IMG/VR virus record: IMGVR_UViG_3300023116_000212
Span: 1-30,906 of that record
DNA: 30,906 bases
Strand: one strand, 5' to 3'
Origin: a virus
Part shown: positions 1 to 7,835 of the stretch, piece after piece
How the letters are laid out: each line of letters opens with the position of its first letter
Position numbering within the stretch: position 1 is the first letter of the stretch
Notes under the pieces: generated by a model
The model's input: the letters and a program-made list of their open reading frames with translations, nothing else
Databases searched by the model: none
Told to the model about the DNA's origin: nothing
Position numbers and translations under genes: made by a program

Positions 1-22
1 ATATTAACCAATCTTTTTTCAT
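1..22 (-). CDS. 5' end of a gene leaving the window
   Basis: An ATG at 20-22 overlaps the TAA stop of the holin gene (TAATG). The frame stays open to base 1 and reads M-K-K-D-W-L-I. Such stop-start overlaps are the normal junction in this genome, so a downstream gene, perhaps another lysis component, probably begins here. Only seven codons are visible, so no function can be given. Confidence 0.4.
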
Positions 23-408
23 TATTTCTTAAATTTTTTAATCGCAATATCAGTTACTTTCAGTCCAAAAGATGAAGCAATAGCTGCCATTAACGCCCAT
101 ATATACCAATCTGGTAATTGATTTAATGTATCAAATCCTTCTTTTAGTTTAGCTATCCATTCAGGCTTATTAGCAAATATAGAAATAAAAACTATTAATA
201 AAGGGAGTGAAAGGATGACCGTGAACCATTCGTCACGCCACGAGTTTTGCATGTTCTTTTGACTAGCGATAGCGAAGTCAATTTCGCCTTGAGCCATTTT
301 ACGAATGTGTGTTTGCTCAGCTTCAGCCATAAGCTTTTTAGTTTCCGTTCTTGTTTTAATAACATCAACAGCTCCTTTTGCTACAGTTCCTAATAGTCCC
401 CAAAGCAT
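22..408 (-). CDS. Holin, GTA/3TM-like
   Basis: This 128-residue protein probably forms membrane lesions that release the lysozyme encoded just upstream. It has an amphipathic N-terminus (residues 1-15), a charged middle, the sequence SWRDEWFT before a first hydrophobic segment (about 61-79), and a second hydrophobic segment (about 101-118), ending in a lysine-rich tail. The WRDEW motif followed by two C-terminal membrane segments is typical of the three-TM holins known from gene transfer agents and many alphaproteobacterial phages. The ATG start overlaps the lysozyme stop by one base, giving a lysozyme-holin pair. The family is recognised from memory of the motif and the topology. Confidence 0.75.
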   Translation of the reverse strand: MLWGLLGTVAKGAVDVIKTRTETKKLMAEAEQTHIRKMAQGEIDFAIASQKNMQNSWRDEWFTVILSLPLLIVFISIFANKPEWIAKLKEGFDTLNQLPDWYIWALMAAIASSFGLKVTDIAIKKFKK

Positions 409-830
409 TATGCTTCCCTCACTATGTCAGCTAGTCCGTTTGCACGATTAGGTGTTTGTTTCGCCCACCGACTGTCTAACATTTCATCTGCCGCTGTAGT
501 ATAATCTTTATTTTCTAAAGCGGCCTTAAACTTCTTAAAGCCACAAAGACGAGGATAGCCAAGTTGAAAACACATTTCTATAATTACACCATAGATATCT
601 TCTGGATGTTCGTCTTTATCTATAAATTTATTAGCATCTTCGACTGCTGTTTCAAAATCTTTTTCAAAGTATCGCATAACAACGTCATCTGAATATTCAA
701 CACCTTCTTCTAATTCATCTTCATTCAATACTAAATGTCCTACACCGAAAGTTTTTAGACCTAGAGAATCTTTATATATTTTATTAATCTTTCCTTCGTG
801 TTTAATAATACGTTCTTTAATCGCTTCCAA
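408..830 (-). CDS. Endolysin, T4-type lysozyme (GH24)
   Basis: A 140-residue muramidase predicted to cleave peptidoglycan at the end of infection. The catalytic triad of T4 lysozyme (Glu11, Asp20, Thr26) is matched by E12 in KHEGK, D21 in YKDSLG and T27 in KTFGVGH. The C-terminal SRWAKQTPNRA matches the conserved SRW-x-QTPNRA of this family. There is no signal peptide, so export through the adjacent holin is expected. The start is a TTG, chosen because GGAGAG lies seven bases upstream and the protein then begins, as in T4, about ten residues before the catalytic Glu. It overlaps the end of the nuclease-like gene by 14 bases. The protein is about 24 residues shorter than T4 lysozyme. Confidence 0.93.
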   Translation of the reverse strand: MEAIKERIIKHEGKINKIYKDSLGLKTFGVGHLVLNEDELEEGVEYSDDVVMRYFEKDFETAVEDANKFIDKDEHPEDIYGVIIEMCFQLGYPRLCGFKKFKAALENKDYTTAADEMLDSRWAKQTPNRANGLADIVREA

Positions 831-1116
831 AATAACACTCTCCGTTTTCTTGTACGAATAACAATTTTACACCATATTGCTTTTGTTTGCTAGAAGGTTT
901 TCTGTATATTTTCTGACCATTCTTCTTTCTAAATGTCTCACTTTTAATATCTATTCCTATGAGTTTTTCGCCGTCAAATATAGCAACGTCAATAAAACCA
1001 GTAACATGAACGTTTTTAAAAACATGATAGCCTTGCTTTAGCAACCATGAAATACCAGCATATTCTGCTGATGTTCCCTTGACAACTTTACTGAGGCTGA
1101 ATGACAGTGGTGCCAC
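817..1116 (-). CDS. Small PD-(D/E)XK nuclease-like protein
   Basis: A 99-residue protein with the core of the PD-(D/E)XK nuclease superfamily: an N-terminal helix carrying E18 (KGTSAEYAG), then G-F-I-D43-V, then D56-I-K58-S-E after 12 residues, followed by a basic stretch (residues 63-79). Such small proteins resemble resolvase-like or Vsr-like nucleases and could trim or resolve DNA. The substrate is unknown. The only plausible in-frame start is a GTG at 1116. An AGGAGG lies just two bases ahead of it, unusually close, and that sequence also codes the GGGG near the end of the upstream gene. The fold is supported by motif spacing. The biological role in a structural and lysis region is unclear. 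Confidence 0.65.
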   Translation of the reverse strand: MAPLSFSLSKVVKGTSAEYAGISWLLKQGYHVFKNVHVTGFIDVAIFDGEKLIGIDIKSETFRKKNGQKIYRKPSSKQKQYGVKLLFVQENGECYFGSD

Positions 1117-4100
1117 CGCCTCCTATTACGTTTTTTACTATTTTTGAAACTGCAGGTATAGCTTTTTCAGTTAATCCATAATATGTAGCACCTGCTCCTG
1201 TTAACGCTAAATTTGCTCCTATTTCTCCGAAAGTAGATTCACCAGATTCACTCATTCCTGTTACCACTGGTTCTTGAGTTCCTGCTCCTATTGCAACTCT
1301 AATCCATTCAGGTTGATTGAGATGACTTTTATATCGTTTAAAGAACTCATCTACATTCGCTAAAGGAATCTCAATATCTCTAAATCCTTGAAGTTTAAAT
1401 AAGTTTTGAAGTCCTCGAAGTAACGTTCTTTTACGATCTAATTGACCAAAGAATACGTTTTTTAATGCAGCTTCAAATTGACTTGGACCCATAGAAAAGC
1501 TTTGTTGAACAACAGCTTCGTAAGGTGCTAATGCTTTTGCAGCACTATCTAATTTATTTATAAAGTTCATACCGAATAAAGATTCATAAATACCTCTATT
1601 TGGACTTTTAATTATATTGTTAATAGCACTACCACTAAAAAAGTTCATACCAGTAAAATCATCTGGCTTTATTATTTGATTTTTTAATTCAGCTAAATAA
1701 AAAGTTTTTATGTCTTGTAAAGTTTTCTTAGCTAGATTATTATTAACAGATTCTAAACTTTTAACTAAAGTATCTACCATACTAGGATTTTTAGATAAGT
1801 ACTGATTAACAGTGAAAGGATCAACTTGTCCTAATTTTTCTATTCCACTTTCTTTTAAGGCAGCTTGAACATCAGCTAACTGTTTATTTGCTAAGTCTGC
1901 TGATTTCATAAACTGATTAGCGTTATTAAATAATTTTTTCTCATCAGGGCTAAAGAAATCTAATAAAGCTTCATTGTTTTCTAGCCATTTCTTTGTGCGT
2001 TTTACAAGAGTACCGGGATCAGTAATCGCTCTATTATCAGTAACTTCAGATATATAATTTTTCTTTATATAGTTTTTAACTAAATCTCTTTGAGATGTTA
2101 AAGTAGGGTCACTTAAAATTCCTAGTAATTCTCTTGCTGATCTTTCATCTTTTAAAACTGTAGACAGTACCGCTGTGTCAGATATTTCTAATCCTGGTTT
2201 ATTAGGAGCACTTTTAAATAACTTATTTATAGCTTCGTTATTATACTGCTTTCTAAGATTAGATAATTCGGTTAATGCTGTATTTAACTTTAAGTAATTT
2301 TCTGGTGATAAACTTTTTTCTAAAGAAGTATTTAAACTATTTCTTAATTCAGCGGCAACTTTAGTAATCGTATTAGAATCAGCGGCGCCTCCTGCTAATC
2401 GAGCATAGTCATCATCAATTAATCTATTTAAAGCATTTAATGTTCCCATTGCTTGTTGAAATGTAAGTTCTTTAGCAGGAGCAATACCGGGTGTTCCCGG
2501 CGCTTTCTTTCCTGCTGTATTATTTAAAATATCTTCAATAAGTTTAATAGTTCCTTTATCAGCGTTTACTAAAGCTTGATTCAAAGCTTTATTTAACTGA
2601 TACATTTCTCTTCTAAATAGACCTGTTTTTATGAAAGGTGCATTTGCTCCACCAGGTAAAGTAGATAAAGTATTACTAATTACAAGATCTAATTCTTTTT
2701 TCTGAGTTTGAAATAATTCTCGATTTCTAGTAGCTATCGTGTCTAAAAAAGTACTATCTATCTTCTGTCCTTGACTTCCTGCTTCAATAGCATCAAGTAC
2801 CATATTTAATTTATTAACTTCAAATGCAGCTGAATCGGTAGGAATAGTTAAAGCATCATCACTAGCTTTTCGTGCTCCGCCAACAACTGTTTCTCCTAAT
2901 TCACCAATTGACGGTATACCAGGTTCTGGTTTTACTTGTGCAGCATCATCTAAATATAAGCTAACTGCGTCCATCGCTTCTTTTTGATTTGCTCTAGCTT
3001 CATCTACGAAAGCTTTTCTTTGTTTAGGGTTTTTCTTTAAGAAACTTTCAACTCCTGCTAAGTATTCATCTCCGAAATATTTAGCTAATGTTAATTTAAT
3101 TTGAGGTGCTTGATCTCCATATATTTTTGTAAGTTCAGTGTTTAATTTTTCAATCTCTATATTAGATACTCTTGATGCCCCTGATTCAATTTCATCTTTT
3201 CCTACAGCTTCTCTTAAAGAACGAGGAAGTCTTTTACCACCTAACTTAGAAGATGCAGCTAAAACTCCGTCATATAGTTTTTTAAATATAGGAGTAGCTA
3301 CCGCAGAAAATGCTGCCTGCTGACCCATGGTTCCTGCCGCTTGTTCCATTCGATCCATAAAATCATCAAAAGTATATTCACCACCTTCGAGATAAGTTAG
3401 ATAAGCATCAGTTACTCCTTGAACAACTCCTTCTCCTATGAATGAACCTAAAGCTGAACCTGCGATCATGCCAGGAAGTCCTGCTGCCGCAGTTCCACCT
3501 GCAGCTAAACCAGCATCAGCAAGAATTACAGGAACTTCTCTAGTAATAAATTGTAAATCTCCTTTATCAAAACCTGGTTTATTAGCAACTTGAAACTTAC
3601 CATCTCCTATTTTAAAGATAACAGGGTCGTAGTTTAAATCTTTAAAAGTATCTGGTCCTAGTAATACTTCTAAAAATTCTTTATTTTCATCTCCACCTAA
3701 TTCACTAGCGAACATAACACTAACGGGTTGATCTGGATTTGTAGCTTTTAAATATCTTTCTAAATTTTCTTTTTTAATATCTTCATTTAATCCACCTGCT
3801 TCATAAACTAATCTAGCTTTATCTAGCTTGAGTCCTTCTTCACTAATTCCTGCTTTATTTAATCTAAGTGTTTTTGAAGGTTCATACTCAAATAAAAATT
3901 CATTTAGTATTACAGGGTCTAAATTTCTTATATAATCTTCTGGCATTTCTCCCTGTCTACCACCAGTTTCTTGATTCCATAATTCTGCTGCAGAATTAAA
4001 TACGTGCTGTCCTACTTCTTCAGCTTCTTGTACATATGAATTTTTAATTAACTCTGGATCTAAAGCGAAGGCATCAAAGACAGCTTGATCGTAACCTTTA

Positions 4101-4216
4101 ATATCTATTTCTTCTTGAGTAGGAGGTGTAATTAATCCAGCCTCTCTATCTTTTAGAATTAACTCATTATTCCTACTTTCTAGATAATCTGGATTTGCAA
4201 ATTTACTTGTTGCCAT
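1088..4216 (-). CDS. Large internal virion / ejection-type protein
   Basis: A 1042-residue protein and the longest gene in the window. It is mostly charged and helical, with a Gly/Ala-rich hydrophobic segment at about residues 228-267 (LADAGLAAGG, GMIAGSALGSFIGEG) that looks like a glycine-zipper membrane insertion element, and a second hydrophobic stretch near the C-terminus (about 1000-1035). Size, composition and position after the tail genes and before lysis match the large internal proteins that podoviruses eject to build a channel across the envelope (T7 gp15/gp16-like or P22 gp16/gp20-like in role). No sequence motif proves this; no lytic transglycosylase motif was found. The ATG lies 14 bases inside the upstream gene. 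Confidence 0.55.
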   Translation of the reverse strand: MATSKFANPDYLESRNNELILKDREAGLITPPTQEEIDIKGYDQAVFDAFALDPELIKNSYVQEAEEVGQHVFNSAAELWNQETGGRQGEMPEDYIRNLDPVILNEFLFEYEPSKTLRLNKAGISEEGLKLDKARLVYEAGGLNEDIKKENLERYLKATNPDQPVSVMFASELGGDENKEFLEVLLGPDTFKDLNYDPVIFKIGDGKFQVANKPGFDKGDLQFITREVPVILADAGLAAGGTAAAGLPGMIAGSALGSFIGEGVVQGVTDAYLTYLEGGEYTFDDFMDRMEQAAGTMGQQAAFSAVATPIFKKLYDGVLAASSKLGGKRLPRSLREAVGKDEIESGASRVSNIEIEKLNTELTKIYGDQAPQIKLTLAKYFGDEYLAGVESFLKKNPKQRKAFVDEARANQKEAMDAVSLYLDDAAQVKPEPGIPSIGELGETVVGGARKASDDALTIPTDSAAFEVNKLNMVLDAIEAGSQGQKIDSTFLDTIATRNRELFQTQKKELDLVISNTLSTLPGGANAPFIKTGLFRREMYQLNKALNQALVNADKGTIKLIEDILNNTAGKKAPGTPGIAPAKELTFQQAMGTLNALNRLIDDDYARLAGGAADSNTITKVAAELRNSLNTSLEKSLSPENYLKLNTALTELSNLRKQYNNEAINKLFKSAPNKPGLEISDTAVLSTVLKDERSARELLGILSDPTLTSQRDLVKNYIKKNYISEVTDNRAITDPGTLVKRTKKWLENNEALLDFFSPDEKKLFNNANQFMKSADLANKQLADVQAALKESGIEKLGQVDPFTVNQYLSKNPSMVDTLVKSLESVNNNLAKKTLQDIKTFYLAELKNQIIKPDDFTGMNFFSGSAINNIIKSPNRGIYESLFGMNFINKLDSAAKALAPYEAVVQQSFSMGPSQFEAALKNVFFGQLDRKRTLLRGLQNLFKLQGFRDIEIPLANVDEFFKRYKSHLNQPEWIRVAIGAGTQEPVVTGMSESGESTFGEIGANLALTGAGATYYGLTEKAIPAVSKIVKNVIGGGGTTVIQPQ

Positions 4217-6242
4217 AGCTATTGTAGTAGTTTTGATACTGCTCCTCTAAAGTAGTTGCGCCTTCACCAAATGGATAACTATATCCAGGGTATGTACTTT
4301 CCCATAATTCTACTCCGCCATCCATCTGTGAATATTTATTTGCGTCTTGATACATTTTTACAATAAATTTTTCAACATCGTTATTAGTTTTATCTCTATT
4401 TATTTCAATAACGCCATCTACTTCTTCAAGGAAAATAGGCTCTGGTTTCTTATCTTTAAATATAAGATTATTATCTGGTCCACCACCGCTTCTTATGTTA
4501 GAAAGAAGATCTTCATTTTGAGTATAATAATTTGTAGCAAGATATGCAATTGGTGAGTAATCGCCATCTATTGTTCCTGCTTCAGATTCTTTATCATAAT
4601 CAGTTATTTTATTTTTAGAAAAGCCTAATTTAGCTGGATCTATCTCTCCATAGTTTTCTTTAATGAAATTATTCGCCCATGCTCTTGCGTAACTAACAGC
4701 ATCAGTGTATCTTTTATCATTAATCATAGCTTCACTTTCCGGATATAAAGATGCAGCATAACCGGATGATCCGTACTTTAATTTAGGGTCTTTATTTATT
4801 TCTAAAAAGTTTTGATATCCTCTTTGTAGAAGTTTAGAATATGATCCTAAAGCGTGTTGAAATGAAGCAGTTTTTAAATAAATTTCTGGTGAATCTCCAT
4901 AGTTAGCGAATGAATTTCCTAATAAATCAATATCAGCGTTAGATACAGGGTATAGTTTTTTAGATTGAGTTAGTACTTTTTTAGTTCTAACTTTATCTTC
5001 AAGTTTTAAATTACCAAAACCTGAATAATCTGTTCCTACAAATGGCGCAATGAATTCATTAAAAAACTTTTCATTTGGAACGACCGCTTTTAAAAATTGA
5101 CCTAAGTCAGCAAATGTTTGTAGTCTAGGACCATAGTCTTTAAAAGTATCGGGATCATTTCTTATGTTTGCTATTTGTAAATCAATAACATCTACTAACT
5201 GTTCAGCTTCTAAAAATCCCGGCTCTATCTGACTTTCGTACTGACTTATAACATCCGTAGATTTATCTTTTAAAATAGCATACTCATCTTTTATTTTAAT
5301 ATCATCTTCACCAGAAGTATCGGTAACTACATCTTCATCTTTTACGAAAGTTTGTAAATCTTTTATTCCTGTTCGACTTCCTACAACGCCGGAAGCAACT
5401 CCTGTCATACCTTTAGTCATATCAGGAAAAAATAAATCTAGCCCTGTTTTTGGATCTGTTATATCTCCGATAGTGTATTTAATTCCTTTTGAATAAGAAA
5501 ATGATTCTTTATCAGCAGTAGGACCATATCGAAGTTTAGCTAGATCTGCTTCTTGAGCAGATTTATTATATTCATTTATTCCTTTAGCTATTCTAGCAAA
5601 CGGAGAAGAGAAACCAGGAGTTCCTGCTTGCTCTATAATATTTAAACCGATACCTACACGAGGGTCTTTTAATCTAGCTTTTATTTCTTGCGCAGGAGAT
5701 GTTCTTGCGAAAGTATAATCTAAAGTTTCAGGATCAATTCCAAATACTTCTCTTCCTTTAAATAATGCTCCTACATTTTCAGTAATACGCTCAAAAAGAT
5801 TTTTATCATTTAGTCCAAAAGCAGTTAACATCGCATTCTTTTGGCTATCGTTTAGTCCAGCTGTTTCTGCGATAAAATCTATTTCACTTCTTTTTTGATC
5901 TGTTTGATTCATCTGTTTTTCAACATCAGCGATAATATCTTCTTGATTTAAAACTGTGTTTACTTGACTTCCTAAAGCATTTCCCATAGAAACATCGCCA
6001 CCAGTAGTAGATACATTACTAGAAGCTGGCTCTTCCGTAACTGTTTCTTCTTGAACTACTTGTTTATTTTCAGCGTTTCTAAATAATTTAGCTGCATTAA
6101 CAAATTCATCTTCTCCGCCATAAGCATCGAAAATCATTTTTTCCTGACGATCATATTCAGGATTTCCACCTGTGTTTTGATATAATTGATTTAAGAAATC
6201 TAAATCCTTACGAGGATCTCTTTTAATTGAAACTTCTGCCAT
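4203..6242 (-). CDS. Probable internal or tail-associated virion protein
   Basis: A 679-residue acidic protein that I do not recognise by motif. It starts MAEVSIKRDPRKDLDFLNQL and has a low-complexity acidic/Thr-rich linker at about residues 60-80, then a long predicted mixed alpha/beta region. It has no signal peptide and no obvious membrane segment. It sits between two probable ejection-type proteins, with its ATG four bases after the upstream stop and its end overlapping the next start. A structural role is therefore inferred from position only. Confidence 0.5.
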   Translation of the reverse strand: MAEVSIKRDPRKDLDFLNQLYQNTGGNPEYDRQEKMIFDAYGGEDEFVNAAKLFRNAENKQVVQEETVTEEPASSNVSTTGGDVSMGNALGSQVNTVLNQEDIIADVEKQMNQTDQKRSEIDFIAETAGLNDSQKNAMLTAFGLNDKNLFERITENVGALFKGREVFGIDPETLDYTFARTSPAQEIKARLKDPRVGIGLNIIEQAGTPGFSSPFARIAKGINEYNKSAQEADLAKLRYGPTADKESFSYSKGIKYTIGDITDPKTGLDLFFPDMTKGMTGVASGVVGSRTGIKDLQTFVKDEDVVTDTSGEDDIKIKDEYAILKDKSTDVISQYESQIEPGFLEAEQLVDVIDLQIANIRNDPDTFKDYGPRLQTFADLGQFLKAVVPNEKFFNEFIAPFVGTDYSGFGNLKLEDKVRTKKVLTQSKKLYPVSNADIDLLGNSFANYGDSPEIYLKTASFQHALGSYSKLLQRGYQNFLEINKDPKLKYGSSGYAASLYPESEAMINDKRYTDAVSYARAWANNFIKENYGEIDPAKLGFSKNKITDYDKESEAGTIDGDYSPIAYLATNYYTQNEDLLSNIRSGGGPDNNLIFKDKKPEPIFLEEVDGVIEINRDKTNNDVEKFIVKMYQDANKYSQMDGGVELWESTYPGYSYPFGEGATTLEEQYQNYYNSYGNK

Positions 6243-6245
6243 GGT

Positions 6246-7148
6246 TTAAATAAACCCTGATAATGCTGTTCCTGCTCCTACTACTTGACCGAATGGGGAG
6301 GTCCCTCCTATGACTTGGCCTAGCATACCAGAACGTTCTTCTCCGTAAGATCGTATCGGTTGTCCTGCAAGTAATCCAGTTAAGAACTGAAGTTGTCCTC
6401 TTTCGAATCCTTGTTGTTCTACGAAGTCACGGTAATCTTCTAGTAACTGTTGCTGTTGAACTGCTTGTTGTAAACCTCCGAACTGAGTTCCTGCGGCAGC
6501 TTCTTGAAGAGCAATTTGACCAGCTTGTGCTTGTAATGCAGGAATCGCTTGCGCTGCAGTTATTTGCCCTTGAGCGGCAGCTGCACGATCAGCTGCAAAT
6601 CTTTGTGCAGCTTCAGAAAATGCTTGTGATTGTAATTGAGCGGTTAAATCACCAGCTCGTTTTGCTGTTTCAGCTTGAAGCACTGCTTCTTGTACTCCCT
6701 GTCTTGCTCCACCATAAGCACCAGATTGAACTGCTTGTGCTCTTTGTTGCTGTGAAGCTAATGCTGATTGTTCTTGTAAATTTCTTATAGCGGCATTCGT
6801 AACTTGCTGAGTAAAAGGATTCATATACTGCTGTGCTAATTCAGGACTAAATTGTGTAGCTGCAATATTAGCGGCAGTTTCAACTCTTTGCTGTGCGGCT
6901 GGTACAACGCCAGATGCTCCGTATTGACCTAAAGTAGATTGTGCTTGAGTAATGGCAGCATTTTGCAGTTGTGATAAAGGAGCAATTCTTTCACCCTCGT
7001 AAGGTGTAAAGCCAGCTTGACTGGCTGCATTCGCTCTTGTAACTAAACTTTCCTGTACGTCTTTAAAGTACTGTGGAATTTCATATGTAACTTGCGATTC
7101 GCTTGGTGCCTGTACTACAGTTGTTGTTGGTTTAAATAAACTTCCCAT
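6246..7148 (-). CDS. Gln/Ala-rich coiled-coil virion protein, probable ejection protein
   Basis: A 300-residue protein with an extremely Ala/Gln-rich, helical middle (about residues 60-235), for example LQAQAGQIALQEAAAG and VQQQQLLEDYRDFVEQQGF. A Gly-rich, mildly hydrophobic C-terminus follows (GQVIGGTSPFGQVVGAGTAL). Proteins of this composition lie next to the largest internal virion proteins in many marine podovirus-like genomes. By analogy with P22 gp7 and T7 gp14 they are candidate ejection or core proteins. The assignment rests on composition and position. The ATG overlaps the acetyltransferase stop by one base. Confidence 0.5.
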   Translation of the reverse strand: MGSLFKPTTTVVQAPSESQVTYEIPQYFKDVQESLVTRANAASQAGFTPYEGERIAPLSQLQNAAITQAQSTLGQYGASGVVPAAQQRVETAANIAATQFSPELAQQYMNPFTQQVTNAAIRNLQEQSALASQQQRAQAVQSGAYGGARQGVQEAVLQAETAKRAGDLTAQLQSQAFSEAAQRFAADRAAAAQGQITAAQAIPALQAQAGQIALQEAAAGTQFGGLQQAVQQQQLLEDYRDFVEQQGFERGQLQFLTGLLAGQPIRSYGEERSGMLGQVIGGTSPFGQVVGAGTALSGFI

Positions 7149-7591
7149 TATAAATTATCTCCATACGTTCCACCAAGATACTCAAAATTCTGTCTCATTA
7201 ACCATTGATGTTTTCTATCAATATCGTGACCTTGAGTCATTTCTAATATCAAAGGCATCTTTGTTATTTTAGCGTATTCCTTAACATATTCTAGCAATTT
7301 TTTTGCTATTCTACTATTCCTTTTTTTATTATCTACATAAAGCCAATTCACTCGATAGAACTTTTTATCTGTGTACCACATATCTCCTAAAACTAGAGAT
7401 ATCGTTCCTATTATCTTTCCCTCTTTTTCAGCCACGATAACGAAATGATTATAGATAATATCGTGAATATAAGCATCTCCCTTTCCTGTATTAGGTTTTC
7501 CTAAGTTTAAAGGCGATTCTTTAAGCCAATTTAGAAGTAAATTTCTAATCGGTCTAACATCGTCTAAAGTCGCTTTGCGATAATTAATCAA
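7148..7591 (-). CDS. GNAT-family N-acetyltransferase
   Basis: A 147-residue single-domain GNAT protein, expected to move an acetyl group from acetyl-CoA to an amine. The N-terminus INYRKATLDDVRPIRNLL is the usual first strand-helix of the fold. A central strand (IIGTISLVLGD) follows, then motif A, VNWLYVDNKKRNSRIAKKLLEY (about 81-102). The usual R/Q-x-x-G-x-G/A acetyl-CoA loop is replaced by R-N-S-R-I-A, so one glycine is missing. The start is TTG with AAAGGA a few bases upstream; the next Met is at residue 71, too late for the fold. It lies among tail genes. The substrate is unknown: virion protein, host protein or sugar amine are all possible. Confidence 0.8.
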   Translation of the reverse strand: MINYRKATLDDVRPIRNLLLNWLKESPLNLGKPNTGKGDAYIHDIIYNHFVIVAEKEGKIIGTISLVLGDMWYTDKKFYRVNWLYVDNKKRNSRIAKKLLEYVKEYAKITKMPLILEMTQGHDIDRKHQWLMRQNFEYLGGTYGDNL

Positions 7592-7835
7592 GTAATCCTT
7601 TCGATTTTAGAGTATCTATTAGCGTTGCGACAACGTTAGCGACATCTCCTAAAGTCGCTGTTGTAGGGTCAATCGTTTTAGTTGTAGTAACATTGCTAGT
7701 AGAAAAGCCTGTACCAGCAGGCTGAGTAATCTCTAATAAATACTGTTCTAAATCAGTAACTGCTCGATTGTAGATTTCGTTTATATCATCTTTATTTCGA
7801 CTTAAAGGAATCGTAGGAGGTCTTTTAAAAGTCAT
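7584..7835 (-). CDS. Small hypothetical tail-region protein
   Basis: An 83-residue protein with a Pro-rich start (KRPPTIPLSRN), an amphipathic helix (residues 17-37), a Thr-rich linker (about 46-60) and a C-terminal helix (LGDVANVVATLIDTLKSKGLL). The layout looks like a small tail or neck accessory subunit that oligomerises through helices, but no family is recognised. It shares its first base with the stop of the upstream gene and overlaps the acetyltransferase by eight bases. Confidence 0.6.
   Translation of the reverse strand: MTFKRPPTIPLSRNKDDINEIYNRAVTDLEQYLLEITQPAGTGFSTSNVTTTKTIDPTTATLGDVANVVATLIDTLKSKGLLD

Noticed and set aside
3138-3323. Open frame of 61 codons on the plus strand
   Set aside because: It lies fully inside the 1042-residue gene, has no ribosome binding site or neighbours on its strand, and its sequence is the reverse reading of a well-formed protein.
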